Assembly (NCBI GenBank): GCA_934089275.1
Contig: CAKOJJ010000002.1
Location: forward strand, 27,545 to 91,544
Reading direction: 5' to 3'
Length of the DNA: 64,000 nucleotides
Source: an uncultured Bacilli bacterium
GTDB taxonomy: Bacteria; Bacillota_I; Bacilli_A; RF39; UBA660
Shown here piece after piece: positions 41,006 through 48,046 of the stretch. The translations under genes were made by a program, and so were the position numbers. The notes below the pieces were generated by a model that saw nothing but the letters and a program-made list of their open reading frames with translations, ran no database searches and was not told the origin of the DNA. Positions within the stretch are counted from its first letter, which is position 1. Every line of letters starts with the position of its first letter.

Positions 41006-41455
41006 CTATTCTGTTAAGTATCGATGGCTTGTACTTAATGTTTTCATCTCTTTGTATACTAATGGAACTTTATATCCATACTTTTGCATATCTTCCAATA
41101 ACCAGCTAGGTATTATTCCTGCTGATACAAACATTATTGCTTTATCATAGTTCCTCATTTCATGATCTTCGTCAAGTTCTCCTACTACTCCATATTTGAA
41201 ATAGCCATCTTTATACATTAAATCTAATATTTCTATTTTTTTACGTTCATCAATATCTTTACACACACTAATCATTTCAGCTATTGTTGGTATATATTTA
41301 TTTGTTACTGCCATTTTCTTTATGGCTTTTTTAAATGTTATTTCATCTATTTCATGAAAGTATTCATACCATATACTTACTTGAGTTGAGTCAAATTCTT
41401 TGTTATATAAAATACCTAGATAACTCATTGCTTTTGCAAATTGTTCTTTAGTCAT
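41006..41455 (-). CDS. Helicase-loader-like replication protein (G40P loader family)
   Basis: A 149-aa helical protein whose pattern (LYNKEFDSTQVSIWYEYFHE; DEITFKKAIKKMAVTNKYIP then TIAEMISVCKD) is that of the phage loader-and-inhibitor of helicase G40P and related replisome proteins. It follows the replication organizer with an 8-bp overlap, as loader genes do. It would bring the host replicative helicase to the phage origin. Confidence 0.72.
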   Translation of the reverse strand: MTKEQFAKAMSYLGILYNKEFDSTQVSIWYEYFHEIDEITFKKAIKKMAVTNKYIPTIAEMISVCKDIDERKKIEILDLMYKDGYFKYGVVGELDEDHEMRNYDKAIMFVSAGIIPSWLLEDMQKYGYKVPLVYKEMKTLSTSHRYLTE

Positions 41456-42233
41456 TTAAATAATCTTCCCAATCTATCATTTTTGCTAAATCTTTTGTAG
41501 TAACATTTCTTTGAACTGTTGGTTGATTTAAGTATCCTTCAAACTTTGTTCCAAACAATGTTTCTGGTCTTAAATATTTAGCCATATCAGTTCCGTACCA
41601 TTCATTAAATTTTTTGTCTATTACTACTTTAAAGTCATCTAAAGTATATCCCTCATTAAATCTAGCATGAATTGGAGTTCTTGTTTTAGCTGATGTTGAT
41701 TTATAATTCGACCCAATCTTTTGATTCAAGTAATTAACAATTTCAGCATATGGGATATTGTCCTGCTTGTCTGGACTAATTACCTCTATCTCTTTGTCTA
41801 TACTTTCCTTACTCTTAACTAACTCTAAACTTTCCTTACCTATACTTACCTGTGTATCCATTGTGTGTCCAGATTGTATACAAGGTGTATCAGAACTCAT
41901 ATATGCTTTGTTTTCATCAAGTAAAAGCATTGACTTTTCCTGTTTATAGTTAGTTTCTTTATACCTATCTTTCTGAATGTAATTGTGTATTTTCCAGTGC
42001 TTAATAACTACCACTCCCGAATCAAATGGAATAATAAACTTTCTTAATATTAGTACATTTATATCATCAGATGATGCTCCTATCATTTTCATTATTTTCT
42101 TTGGAGAATTAACAAATCCATCATCATCTGCTCTCATTCCTAAATCATAATATAATAATCTAGCACTCATTGGCATATCTAGGAATGCATCACTATCAAT
42201 TATTGTTTTTGCAAACATTCTTCTTTCTGCCAT
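41448..42233 (-). CDS. Phage replisome organizer / replication initiator
   Basis: A 261-aa initiator. Residues about 1-95 form the phage replisome-organizer winged helix (DAFLDMPMSARLLYYDLGMR; GFVNSPKKIMKMIGASSDDI; VIKHWKIHNYIQKDRYKET). Residues about 165-240 are the conserved phage C-terminal domain (YAEIVNYLNQKIGSNYKSTS; LFGTKFEGYLNQ). The linker (about 115-160) is encoded by DNA with two 11-bp repeats, a common place for a phage origin. Its start overlaps the stop of a 26-aa membrane peptide (TAATG). Confidence 0.87.
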   Translation of the reverse strand: MAERRMFAKTIIDSDAFLDMPMSARLLYYDLGMRADDDGFVNSPKKIMKMIGASSDDINVLILRKFIIPFDSGVVVIKHWKIHNYIQKDRYKETNYKQEKSMLLLDENKAYMSSDTPCIQSGHTMDTQVSIGKESLELVKSKESIDKEIEVISPDKQDNIPYAEIVNYLNQKIGSNYKSTSAKTRTPIHARFNEGYTLDDFKVVIDKKFNEWYGTDMAKYLRPETLFGTKFEGYLNQPTVQRNVTTKDLAKMIDWEDYLND

Positions 42234-42313
42234 TACTTTTTACCCATCTTATCTATAAAATAAATTATGATAATGGTGGCACAAATTATTAATGTAATAA
42301 TTATACTTTGCAT
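42233..42313 (-). CDS. 26-aa single-helix membrane peptide
   Basis: A tiny gene with TATAGGAGGTAAGTGTC before its ATG, an excellent ribosome site. The peptide is almost entirely hydrophobic (SIIITLIICATIIIIYF) and ends DKMGKK, a single membrane helix with a cytoplasmic-type basic end. Its stop codon overlaps the next start (TAATG), implying translational coupling. It may be a real small membrane protein or mainly a device to translate the organizer; I favour a real product because of the sequence bias. Confidence 0.6.
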   Translation of the reverse strand: MQSIIITLIICATIIIIYFIDKMGKK

Positions 42314-42325
42314 GACACTTACCTC

Positions 42326-42607
42326 CTATATATAATTTCTTCCAATCAACTTTATAAAATCATCTCTTGTATGAGTTTCTTCGTACTTCTTTTGACAAGT
42401 TTGCTTTAGAAACAAATCAAGTTTATGCCCTTTCATTCCATGTACTCCATTTGTACCTTCATGATGGTCATAACATAACCAAACTTTAAAACCATTCTTC
42501 TCACTTATTTTTCTATTAGCAGTTCCAAAGTATATATGATGGTCATGTAAACCTGTTTGTTTAGAGCAAATAAAACATTGTTTTTTAGTTTGTATAATAC
42601 TTTTCAT
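42326..42607 (-). CDS. HNH-type phage recombination nuclease-like protein (93 aa)
   Basis: CFICSKQTGLHDHHIYFGTA followed by NGFKVWLCYDHHEGTNGVHG shows a Cys-x-x-Cys pair and paired histidines in HNH/treble-clef spacing, ending in a Lys-rich helix. It matches the small NinG/DUF968-like nucleases that lie beside NinB in lambdoid and Gram-positive phages. It overlaps the NinB-like gene by 23 bp. A role in resolving recombination intermediates is inferred. Confidence 0.72.
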   Translation of the reverse strand: MKSIIQTKKQCFICSKQTGLHDHHIYFGTANRKISEKNGFKVWLCYDHHEGTNGVHGMKGHKLDLFLKQTCQKKYEETHTRDDFIKLIGRNYI

Positions 42608-43073
42608 TAGTTTCTATTCCCAATTCATTTGCCCATGCAATAATAATATCTAATAATTTTTTCATTTCTTTAGTATTTAACTTAGAACTTCCAACAAAAC
42701 ACTTATATACAATGTATTCTTTTCCATTTTCATATGTAGGTCTTACAACCCTAACAGCTCTAAAATTTTTTCTTAATTCATCTTCTGCTTCACTTATTCC
42801 AAGTAAATAAATATACTTAGCATTTGCTTGTTCTAATGCTAATGAATATATTTCTATCTCACTCATATTTTGAGTGTCATGATCAGCTATTTTATGAATT
42901 AGAGCCCACATATATTTGTTTTGCTGTAATGTTCTTTTGCTTCTTATTTCTTTAAGTTCAAGCACATATTCTTTATTATTTTCTATCTCTATGTCAGAGA
43001 ATAAATTTTCTATGAGCATCATTTGATTTTTTATGTTTCTAAATACTTGTCTTACAATTACTGTTGTTCTCAT
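42585..43073 (-). CDS. NinB-like recombination protein
   Basis: A 162-aa protein with the NinB signature RSKRTLQQNKYMWALIHKIA near residue 45 and a C-terminal NTKEMKKLLDIIIAWANELG helix. NinB (Orf) binds single-stranded DNA and helps load recombinase past SSB. Its position between SSB and the HNH gene agrees. One-bp overlap with ssb. Confidence 0.82.
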   Translation of the reverse strand: MRTTVIVRQVFRNIKNQMMLIENLFSDIEIENNKEYVLELKEIRSKRTLQQNKYMWALIHKIADHDTQNMSEIEIYSLALEQANAKYIYLLGISEAEDELRKNFRAVRVVRPTYENGKEYIVYKCFVGSSKLNTKEMKKLLDIIIAWANELGIETNEKYYTN

Positions 43074-43495
43074 TAAAATGGCAAGTCATCATCAGTTACT
43101 ACGCTATCTCCAAAATCAGAAAATGGATCATCATTAATGCTATCTTCTGGATATTCAGGTGCTGGTCTTTCATCTTTAGATTTATTTTCTAAAAACTCTA
43201 ATTCGCTAATAATTACATCTGTTAGATATCCTCTACTACCATCTTCTTTTTCATAGCTTCCTGTTTGTATTCTCCCAATTATTCCAATACGATTTCCTTT
43301 TCTTACATAATTACATATAGTTTCGGCTCTTTTATCCCATGCCACTGCACTAATGAAATCAGCATCCTTTTCTCCTGACTCATTTTTGAAACTACGATTT
43401 ACTGCAATTGTAAATCGTGTATATGCTTTATTACTTTGAGTATATCTCAATTCAGGATCGGCTGTTAGCCTTCCTATTAAAACAACTTTATTCAT
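43073..43495 (-). CDS. ssb: Single-stranded DNA-binding protein
   Basis: A 140-aa SSB. The OB fold is complete: MNKVVLIGRLTADPELRYTQ, YTRFTIAVNRSFKNESGEKD and DFISAVAWDKRAETICNYVR. The acidic C-terminal tip DDDLPF, which binds partner proteins, is present after a short linker. It acts in phage replication and ERF-type annealing. Overlaps the nuclease gene upstream by 8 bp. Confidence 0.95.
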   Translation of the reverse strand: MNKVVLIGRLTADPELRYTQSNKAYTRFTIAVNRSFKNESGEKDADFISAVAWDKRAETICNYVRKGNRIGIIGRIQTGSYEKEDGSRGYLTDVIISELEFLENKSKDERPAPEYPEDSINDDPFSDFGDSVVTDDDLPF

Positions 43496-44090
43496 ATTCT
43501 TCCTCCATTAAATAATTTTTTAAAAATTCCATTACCATTTCTTCTTTTATAGGTAATTCAATATATTTTCTAACTTTATCTCTTAGATGTATTCCTCTCA
43601 GAAAAGAAATATCTACATTATATGATTGTTGATATCCAATTCTATATAAATTTGTTTGAAAAGCCACATACTCTTTATCAAACACACTTGTCCTTTTTAT
43701 GTCGGCAATGCCTACTTTACCTTCATATTCAAGTATCAAGTCTATTCTTCCTGCTGATACTGGCTTACCATCAAAAAATAAAACTATTGGTACTTCATTA
43801 TCACGACATTTAAATCCAAATTGCTTTTTCAAAAATTTATAATTTCTTAGTTCAATACATTCTGGATTATCAATGTTTTTCTTTTCATAATTCTCAATTG
43901 ATTTATGTACTTCCGTTCCTTTATCAGCAGCTCTTTTTAATACTCTTTTATCAACGCCATTATATTTATTTCCAAACTTACTCTTTAATATTTGAGTAAT
44001 GCTTGGAAGAATAACTCCATCATAAATGTATGTATGTGTTTCATCTATGTATTCAAGTATTCCTCCAGCAATTTCCCATGTTTCTATCAT
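43488..44090 (-). CDS. PD-(D/E)XK family exonuclease
   Basis: A 200-aa nuclease. The catalytic core reads SAGRIDLILEYEGKVGIADI followed by KRTS and the QxxxY motif FQTNLYRIGYQQ; the Asp in GRIDL and the IADIKR stretch supply the D...D-x-K residues. The N-terminal half (ILPSITQILKSKF; RAADKGTEVHKSIENYEKKN) is the RecB/Cas4-like preceding region. Located next to ERF and SSB, it would resect ends for single-strand annealing. Confidence 0.85.
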   Translation of the reverse strand: MIETWEIAGGILEYIDETHTYIYDGVILPSITQILKSKFGNKYNGVDKRVLKRAADKGTEVHKSIENYEKKNIDNPECIELRNYKFLKKQFGFKCRDNEVPIVLFFDGKPVSAGRIDLILEYEGKVGIADIKRTSVFDKEYVAFQTNLYRIGYQQSYNVDISFLRGIHLRDKVRKYIELPIKEEMVMEFLKNYLMEEEYE

Positions 44091-44413
44091 TTAGTTCTAA
44101 TTGTAATGTAGGCTGATTTTTTTCCATCCATTGTTACATATTTATCATATAAGTCTGGATTTTCTTCTTGAAACTTTTCTTTATTAAATTTTTCAAGATT
44201 TGTTTGCTCTGCAATATAAGAAATTGAAAGTCCTGTTATTTCATCTGCAATTTTTATTACACCTTTTGCTTCCATTGCTTCTTTTATTGTCTTTTTATAT
44301 CCATCTTGAATTGCTTTTAATTCTTTAATTTTCTTTTCAATGTCTATAAGATTATCAACCATTCTTGATGCAAGAATAGGTTTATCATTTTCAATTACTA
44401 TTAAGTCTTTCAT
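44087..44413 (-). CDS. Hypothetical early protein (108 aa)
   Basis: A short helical protein (NLIDIEKKIKELKAIQDGYK is a coiled-coil stretch) with a C-terminal beta part (KYVTMDGKKSAYITIRTK). Genes of this kind lie between ERF/RecT and the exonuclease in many Gram-positive phages, and may be a recombination accessory. ATGA-type overlaps on both sides show co-translation. Not a recognised enzyme. Confidence 0.6.
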   Translation of the reverse strand: MKDLIVIENDKPILASRMVDNLIDIEKKIKELKAIQDGYKKTIKEAMEAKGVIKIADEITGLSISYIAEQTNLEKFNKEKFQEENPDLYDKYVTMDGKKSAYITIRTK

Positions 44414-45084
44414 TATTTTTCCTCTTTTCTATCTTTAATAATTTTTGAAGCATTTTCCATTGATAATTCATCAACTTTTGATACTTTGTAGCTATTTTTT
44501 AAAATTTCTTTTAAACCTTTTACATCATCTTTAAACAGATTCTTTATAGCTGTTTTTTGTCCTGGAGTTATTGTTCCTTTTTTAAGTTTAGGACTTTGTA
44601 CCTGCTTTTTATAATTATTTGATTTTGAAGAGTTCTTTTCATCCTCTCGTTCTGGATCATCCTGAGTTGCAACTAAAAATGTTGAAGATAAAAATCTTTT
44701 TAATGCTCCAGTTGTAGCTTTATATCCTGCTTTATCTCCACGATCAAGCCCCTCTCCAGTATGTTTACTTGTTTCTGTAAATCCCGTATCAATATCAATT
44801 AGTGTACAAGCAAGTGTTACTGTTCTTCCAAATGGTTGCTTATCAGTTCCTTCAAATGTTCCATAGTCTATTTCATCAACAAACAATTCAATTCCATATT
44901 CACTGAATAATTCTGTGAATAATTCTTTATATTGTGCCTCGCTAAAATATTGGTAGTTATCATATTCGTTAACTTCTCCATTTGTTAATTTTCCCTTTTC
45001 TTTTAAGGCTTTTCTTATTTTGTTTTTCTTTTGTTGCAATTTGGCACATAATTCAAGTGTATTAGTTGGTGCATTATCCTGCAT
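44413..45084 (-). CDS. ERF-family single-strand annealing recombinase
   Basis: A 223-aa recombinase. The ERF core includes EYDNYQYFSEAQYKELFTEL and the diagnostic GEGLDRGDKAGYKATTGALK with RFLSSTFLV. The C-terminal part is a basic linker and a helical tail (KLKKGTITPGQKTAIKNLF). It anneals complementary strands after resection by the neighbouring exonuclease, promoting phage genome circularisation and mosaicism. Confidence 0.92.
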   Translation of the reverse strand: MQDNAPTNTLELCAKLQQKKNKIRKALKEKGKLTNGEVNEYDNYQYFSEAQYKELFTELFSEYGIELFVDEIDYGTFEGTDKQPFGRTVTLACTLIDIDTGFTETSKHTGEGLDRGDKAGYKATTGALKRFLSSTFLVATQDDPEREDEKNSSKSNNYKKQVQSPKLKKGTITPGQKTAIKNLFKDDVKGLKEILKNSYKVSKVDELSMENASKIIKDRKEEK

Positions 45085-45337
45085 TAGTTACACCTCCTTG
45101 ATCTGCCAATTTTCTTAATCTCTTTTCATCGATATTAAAATATTTAATTACATATTCCATTGATACTAAATATCTTGGAAATACTAAACCATCATCGACC
45201 ATTTGGTTTCTAATTTCATTTTTTATTTTAAGGGCTTTGTTATACCCAACACATCCTATCTTTTGAATATCTGCTGTTGATGCCCACAATTTATTTATTG
45301 TTTTTAATACTTGATTAGCATTCATACTTTTATTCAT
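45074..45337 (-). CDS. Small HTH-like phage protein (87 aa)
   Basis: ATG 45337 is chosen because GAGGTGTGAGC precedes it; an in-frame GTG lies 6 bp upstream. ADIQKIGCVGYNKALKIKNE with a second helical pair at EYVIKYFNIDEKRLRKLADQ resembles small excisionase-like or DUF3173-type DNA-binding proteins. It overlaps the 55-aa membrane gene and ERF. Could be the excisionase, but the position in the early operon also fits a general regulator. Confidence 0.6.
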   Translation of the reverse strand: MNKSMNANQVLKTINKLWASTADIQKIGCVGYNKALKIKNEIRNQMVDDGLVFPRYLVSMEYVIKYFNIDEKRLRKLADQGGVTNAG

Positions 45338-45497
45338 GCTCACACCTCGTTTCTATAATAACTGTAGGTGCTTCTGTGTTTCTTATTAATTGGTTCAATT
45401 TTTGACCAACAAAAAACAACTGTACTATTATTAACATTTCTGGTAATAATAACAGAGTTGCCTTAACCCAAGGCTTTAATATTATTTTCTTTTTCAT
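45330..45497 (-). CDS. 55-aa single-helix membrane protein
   Basis: A gene shorter than 60 codons at the head of the early operon. AAAGAAAGGAACGAAAA precedes its ATG. The sequence has a basic start (MKKKIILKPWVK), one hydrophobic helix at residues 13-31 (ATLLLLPEMLIIVQLFFVG) and a soluble tail. Its stop overlaps the next start by 8 bp. Two copies of the TTAGT...ACTAA motif lie directly upstream. A superinfection-exclusion or membrane-signalling role is possible; nothing is proven. Confidence 0.6.
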   Translation of the reverse strand: MKKKIILKPWVKATLLLLPEMLIIVQLFFVGQKLNQLIRNTEAPTVIIETRCEHE

Positions 45498-45532
45498 TTT
45501 TCGTTCCTTTCTTTATTTGATTTTTGTTCAGT

Positions 45533-45580
45533 TTAGTTTGGTAGACTAACTATAATATTTTGCTTAGTTTGGTAGACTAA
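45533..45580 (-). promoter_or_regulatory. Copies 2 and 3 of the TTAGTCTACCAAACTAA motif
   Basis: On the minus strand identical 17-bp motifs lie at 45580-45564 and 45549-45533, 31 bp apart. The first overlaps the stop codon of the Cro-like gene and is followed by GCAAAATATT as in copy 1. Together they sit between the Cro-like gene and the early operon. Confidence 0.7.
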
Positions 45581-45797
45581 CATTTTCTTTATTACCATTT
45601 TGGTAAGTAGATGGTAAAAAAATTTCTTCAAGTGACTTTTTAAAATACTTGGACAGAGCAAACATTTCATCACTCGTAAATTGCGAGATGCCTTTTTCTT
45701 TGTTGCAATATGTCCTTTTTGTGATATTTAAGTATTCTGCTAAGTCTTTTTGTCGTACATTGTAGACTTTTCTGAGCTTTACTAACTTTTCTTGCAT
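45564..45797 (-). CDS. Cro-like XRE regulator
   Basis: A 77-aa helix-turn-helix protein (KLVKLRKVYNVRQKDLAEYL; NITKRTYCNKEKGISQFTSD) divergent from the CI-like repressor, the classical cro position. The promoter upstream has a repressor site between -35 and -10. Another site of the same type (TTACCATTTTGGTAA, 45592-45606) lies within the 3' end of the gene itself. Likely switches transcription to the lytic early operon that follows. Confidence 0.85.
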   Translation of the reverse strand: MQEKLVKLRKVYNVRQKDLAEYLNITKRTYCNKEKGISQFTSDEMFALSKYFKKSLEEIFLPSTYQNGNKENVSLPN

Positions 45798-45833
45798 CTT
45801 ATTTCTTCCTCCTTCCTATCTAATGACACTCAC

Positions 45834-45930
45834 ATTATAATACCAATTTGGTAATATTACAATAGTTTTTTGAAATTTTTTTCTTTTTTTTTGAAATATT
45901 ATTCCATTTTGGTAAGTTTTATGCTATAAT
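45834..45930. promoter_or_regulatory. Lysis-lysogeny switch: divergent promoters with operators
   Basis: Leftward: -35 TTGTAA (45862-45857), 17-bp spacer, -10 TATAAT (45839-45834); the spacer contains the operator TACCAATTTGGTA (45841-45853). Rightward: extended -10 TGCTATAAT (TATAAT 45925-45930) whose -35 position is covered by the operator TTCCATTTTGGTAA (45902-45915). A third copy, TTACCATTTTGGTAA, is at 45592-45606. Confidence 0.8.
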
Positions 45931-45949
45931 CAGCTTATGGAGGTGCAAT

Positions 45950-46591
45950 ATGGATATTAATAAATATGTTGCCGATAAAATTAAATATTATCGAATCCAG
46001 AGAAATTTGTCCCAGGAAGAAGTTGCTGAAGAATTAGAAACTTCTGCAGTAAATATTTCAAGATATGAAAATGGTGATAGAAAAACTAATCAAGATATAT
46101 TATTTAAATTAAGCCAACTATTTGGTGTATCTATTAATGATTTTTTCCCACCTGTTGATAATGCAAAATATATTGACCTTATATCTAATACTATCAAGAT
46201 TCCAGTTCTTGGTTTTATAAAAGCAGGTGTTCCTATTGAGGCACAAGAAGATATTATTGATTATGTAGATATTCCTGCAATATGGACAAAAGGTGGCAAA
46301 GACTTTTATGCCCTAAAAATTTCTGGAGATAGCATGACTCCTAAATATAATGAAGGAGACATTGTTATTTTTGAACAAACAAAAGACTATGAAGCAGGAC
46401 GAAACAAAGATTGTGCTGTTATGGTCAATTGTACTGAATGTACTTTTAAAAAGGTATTTATTGATGAACATGGTATAACATTACAACCTTATAACATGAA
46501 TTACGAACCAATGCGATTCACAAAAGAACAAGCTATGCAACTACCTATTACTGTAGTAGGAATTGCAAAAGAAAAAAGAGTATCTTTATAA
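45950..46591 (+). CDS. CI/LexA-like prophage repressor (XRE HTH plus S24 peptidase)
   Basis: A 213-aa repressor. Residues about 8-65 form the XRE helix-turn-helix (SQEEVAEELETSAVNISRYE). The C-terminal S24 domain has the Ala92-Gly93 cleavage site (FIKAGVP), nucleophile Ser128 (ISGDSMTP) and general base Lys167 or Lys168 (ECTFKKVF). RecA-stimulated self-cleavage would induce the prophage after DNA damage. It has a GGAGGTGCAAT ribosome site and an operator over its own -35, implying autoregulation. Confidence 0.93.
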   Translation: MDINKYVADKIKYYRIQRNLSQEEVAEELETSAVNISRYENGDRKTNQDILFKLSQLFGVSINDFFPPVDNAKYIDLISNTIKIPVLGFIKAGVPIEAQEDIIDYVDIPAIWTKGGKDFYALKISGDSMTPKYNEGDIVIFEQTKDYEAGRNKDCAVMVNCTECTFKKVFIDEHGITLQPYNMNYEPMRFTKEQAMQLPITVVGIAKEKRVSL

Positions 46592-46620
46592 AAAAAAGAC
46601 CTACTGTTCGAACAGTAGAT
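46590..46620 (-). terminator. Terminator oriented against the repressor gene
   Basis: The perfect palindrome CTACTGTTCGAACAGTAG (46601-46618) is followed by eight T on the minus strand, but by no T run on the plus strand. It would therefore stop leftward transcription entering the repressor gene. Confidence 0.7.
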
Positions 46621-46631
46621 CATGAAAACCG

Positions 46632-46657
46632 TTAGTCTACCAAACTAAACAAAATAT
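46632..46657 (+). promoter_or_regulatory. Copy 4 of the TTAGTCTACCAAACTAA motif, upstream of integrase
   Basis: TTAGTCTACCAAACTAA followed by ACAAAATAT, one base different from copy 1 over 26 bp. It lies 131 bp before the integrase start, in the same orientation as that gene. Confidence 0.65.
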
Positions 46658-46762
46658 CCAATAAAGAATATAATGCCTGGGTCTTCATCCTGTATTATAT
46701 CACTTTCATTGGATTTGCACAAGTTTTATGGCAAAAATAATTTAAAAGGAGAGTGATATTTT

Positions 46763-47884
46763 ATGCCTATATATAAATCTAAAACACCCACAAAGGACGG
46801 CAGATGTTGGTTCTATAAGGTGCAATATCCAGATAATTTTAATAATATAAAAGTTTCAATTAGTAAAAAATTTGCTACCAAGACAGAAGCAAAAGATGCA
46901 GAAAGAATTTTCTTAACTTCTGTAAAAGATGAGCAAAAAATTCCAAGCAAAATGACTATCGGTGAGTTATGGGATACTTTTCTTTCATATCAAGATTCTA
47001 GAGTTCGTATTTCTACTAAAAGAGGTTATCATCATACTGCTAAATACATTGAACCAGTTTTTAAAATAAAAGTCACAGAATTTGATTTACAAAAATATGA
47101 AGCTTGGTTAAATGATTTAAGAGCTAAAGACAACTTAAACCTTGTTTCAAAAAACGATAAATTAAAAGTATTCAGAGCTTTACTTAATTTTGGTAAAAGA
47201 CATTACAACTTTGATTTTAATAGAATCCTTGCTACTCCATCTAAATTGAAAGACCCTGGTGCTGTTAGAAAAGAGCACAATGTTTATGACCTCAATGACT
47301 TTAATAAGTTTCTTTCTAAGGAAGAAGATTTAAGGTATCGTTGTTTATGGTTGACTCTTTATTATTGTGGTCTTCGCATGGGTGAAGCTAGAGGATTGCA
47401 ATGGAAAGATATTGATTGGAATCAAAAAGTATTATCCGTAAAAAAACAAGTACAGAGTATAGATAACTGTTCTGGTAACTGGTTTGTATGTGATTTAAAA
47501 ACAAAATCAAGTTATAGAGAATTGCCAATATGTGATGTGCTATACAATGAATTAAAAAAATACCATGATGAAGTAAATAAATTCAAAAATTATTCTGATG
47601 AGTTCTTTATATTTGGACCAGACTTTGGAATCACTCCTTTAAGTCATTGCCAAGCACAACGAAGAAAAAAGATGATTGCTGAATCTGCTGAGGTAAAAGA
47701 AATACGATTACATGACTTTAGACATTCATGTGCATCGTTATTAATTAATGTTGGTACTCCTATTACTACTGTTTCAAAATATATGGGTCATGCCAGTGTA
47801 ACAGAAACATTAAATACATATTCTCATATGTTTAAGAATGACTTTGATAATGTTTCAAGTACGTTTAATCGACTAAATAAATAA
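46763..47884 (+). CDS. Tyrosine-recombinase integrase
   Basis: A 373-aa phage integrase. It has an N-terminal arm-binding domain (to about residue 60), a SAM-like core-binding domain (about 62-165) and a catalytic domain with Arg205 (CGLRMGEARG), His317 and Arg320 (LHDFRH), His343 (MGHASV) and nucleophile Tyr353 (TLNTYSHMF). It lies at the prophage end beside attR, and candidate arm-type repeats are near both ends. Its target is the 3' end of secA. Ribosome site AAAAGGAGAGTGAT. Confidence 0.95.
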   Translation: MPIYKSKTPTKDGRCWFYKVQYPDNFNNIKVSISKKFATKTEAKDAERIFLTSVKDEQKIPSKMTIGELWDTFLSYQDSRVRISTKRGYHHTAKYIEPVFKIKVTEFDLQKYEAWLNDLRAKDNLNLVSKNDKLKVFRALLNFGKRHYNFDFNRILATPSKLKDPGAVRKEHNVYDLNDFNKFLSKEEDLRYRCLWLTLYYCGLRMGEARGLQWKDIDWNQKVLSVKKQVQSIDNCSGNWFVCDLKTKSSYRELPICDVLYNELKKYHDEVNKFKNYSDEFFIFGPDFGITPLSHCQAQRRKKMIAESAEVKEIRLHDFRHSCASLLINVGTPITTVSKYMGHASVTETLNTYSHMFKNDFDNVSSTFNRLNK

Positions 47885-47943
47885 GAGCTTCTTAGCTCTT
47901 TTAAAATAAAAAGGAGTAAATCTATAATTGATCTACTCCTTTA
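47883..47943. terminator. Two hairpins between integrase and secA; substitute secA terminator
   Basis: Hairpin 1 AAGAGC/GCTCTT (47883-47901) is followed by T on the plus strand and ends integrase. Hairpin 2 AAAGGAGTA/TACTCCTTT (47910-47942) is followed on the minus strand by TTTATTTT, so it can terminate secA, whose stop is 105 bp upstream. Confidence 0.65.
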
Positions 47944-47967
47944 AATATTTTCAAATTGAGTGTAAAA

Positions 47968-47987
47968 CGTATCTAAAACGTATCTAA
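47968..47987 (+). repeat. Candidate integrase arm-type sites at the right prophage end
   Basis: CGTATCTAAAACGTATCTAA, two direct copies of CGTATCTAA in the same orientation as those at 12710-12718. They lie 60 bp from the attR core. Confidence 0.5.
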
Positions 47988-48046
47988 TAGTATTTTTCTT
48001 CCACTTTTGAATTTGTGAAAAACCTCTTAAATCCTTTATTTTCGGG

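Noticed and set aside
13090..46657. 26-bp near-identical repeats at 13090 and 46632 as the prophage att sites
   Set aside because: Two more copies lie inside the phage in the opposite orientation and all precede genes, so it is a regulatory motif. The secA tail duplication fits the ends better and flanks the integrase.
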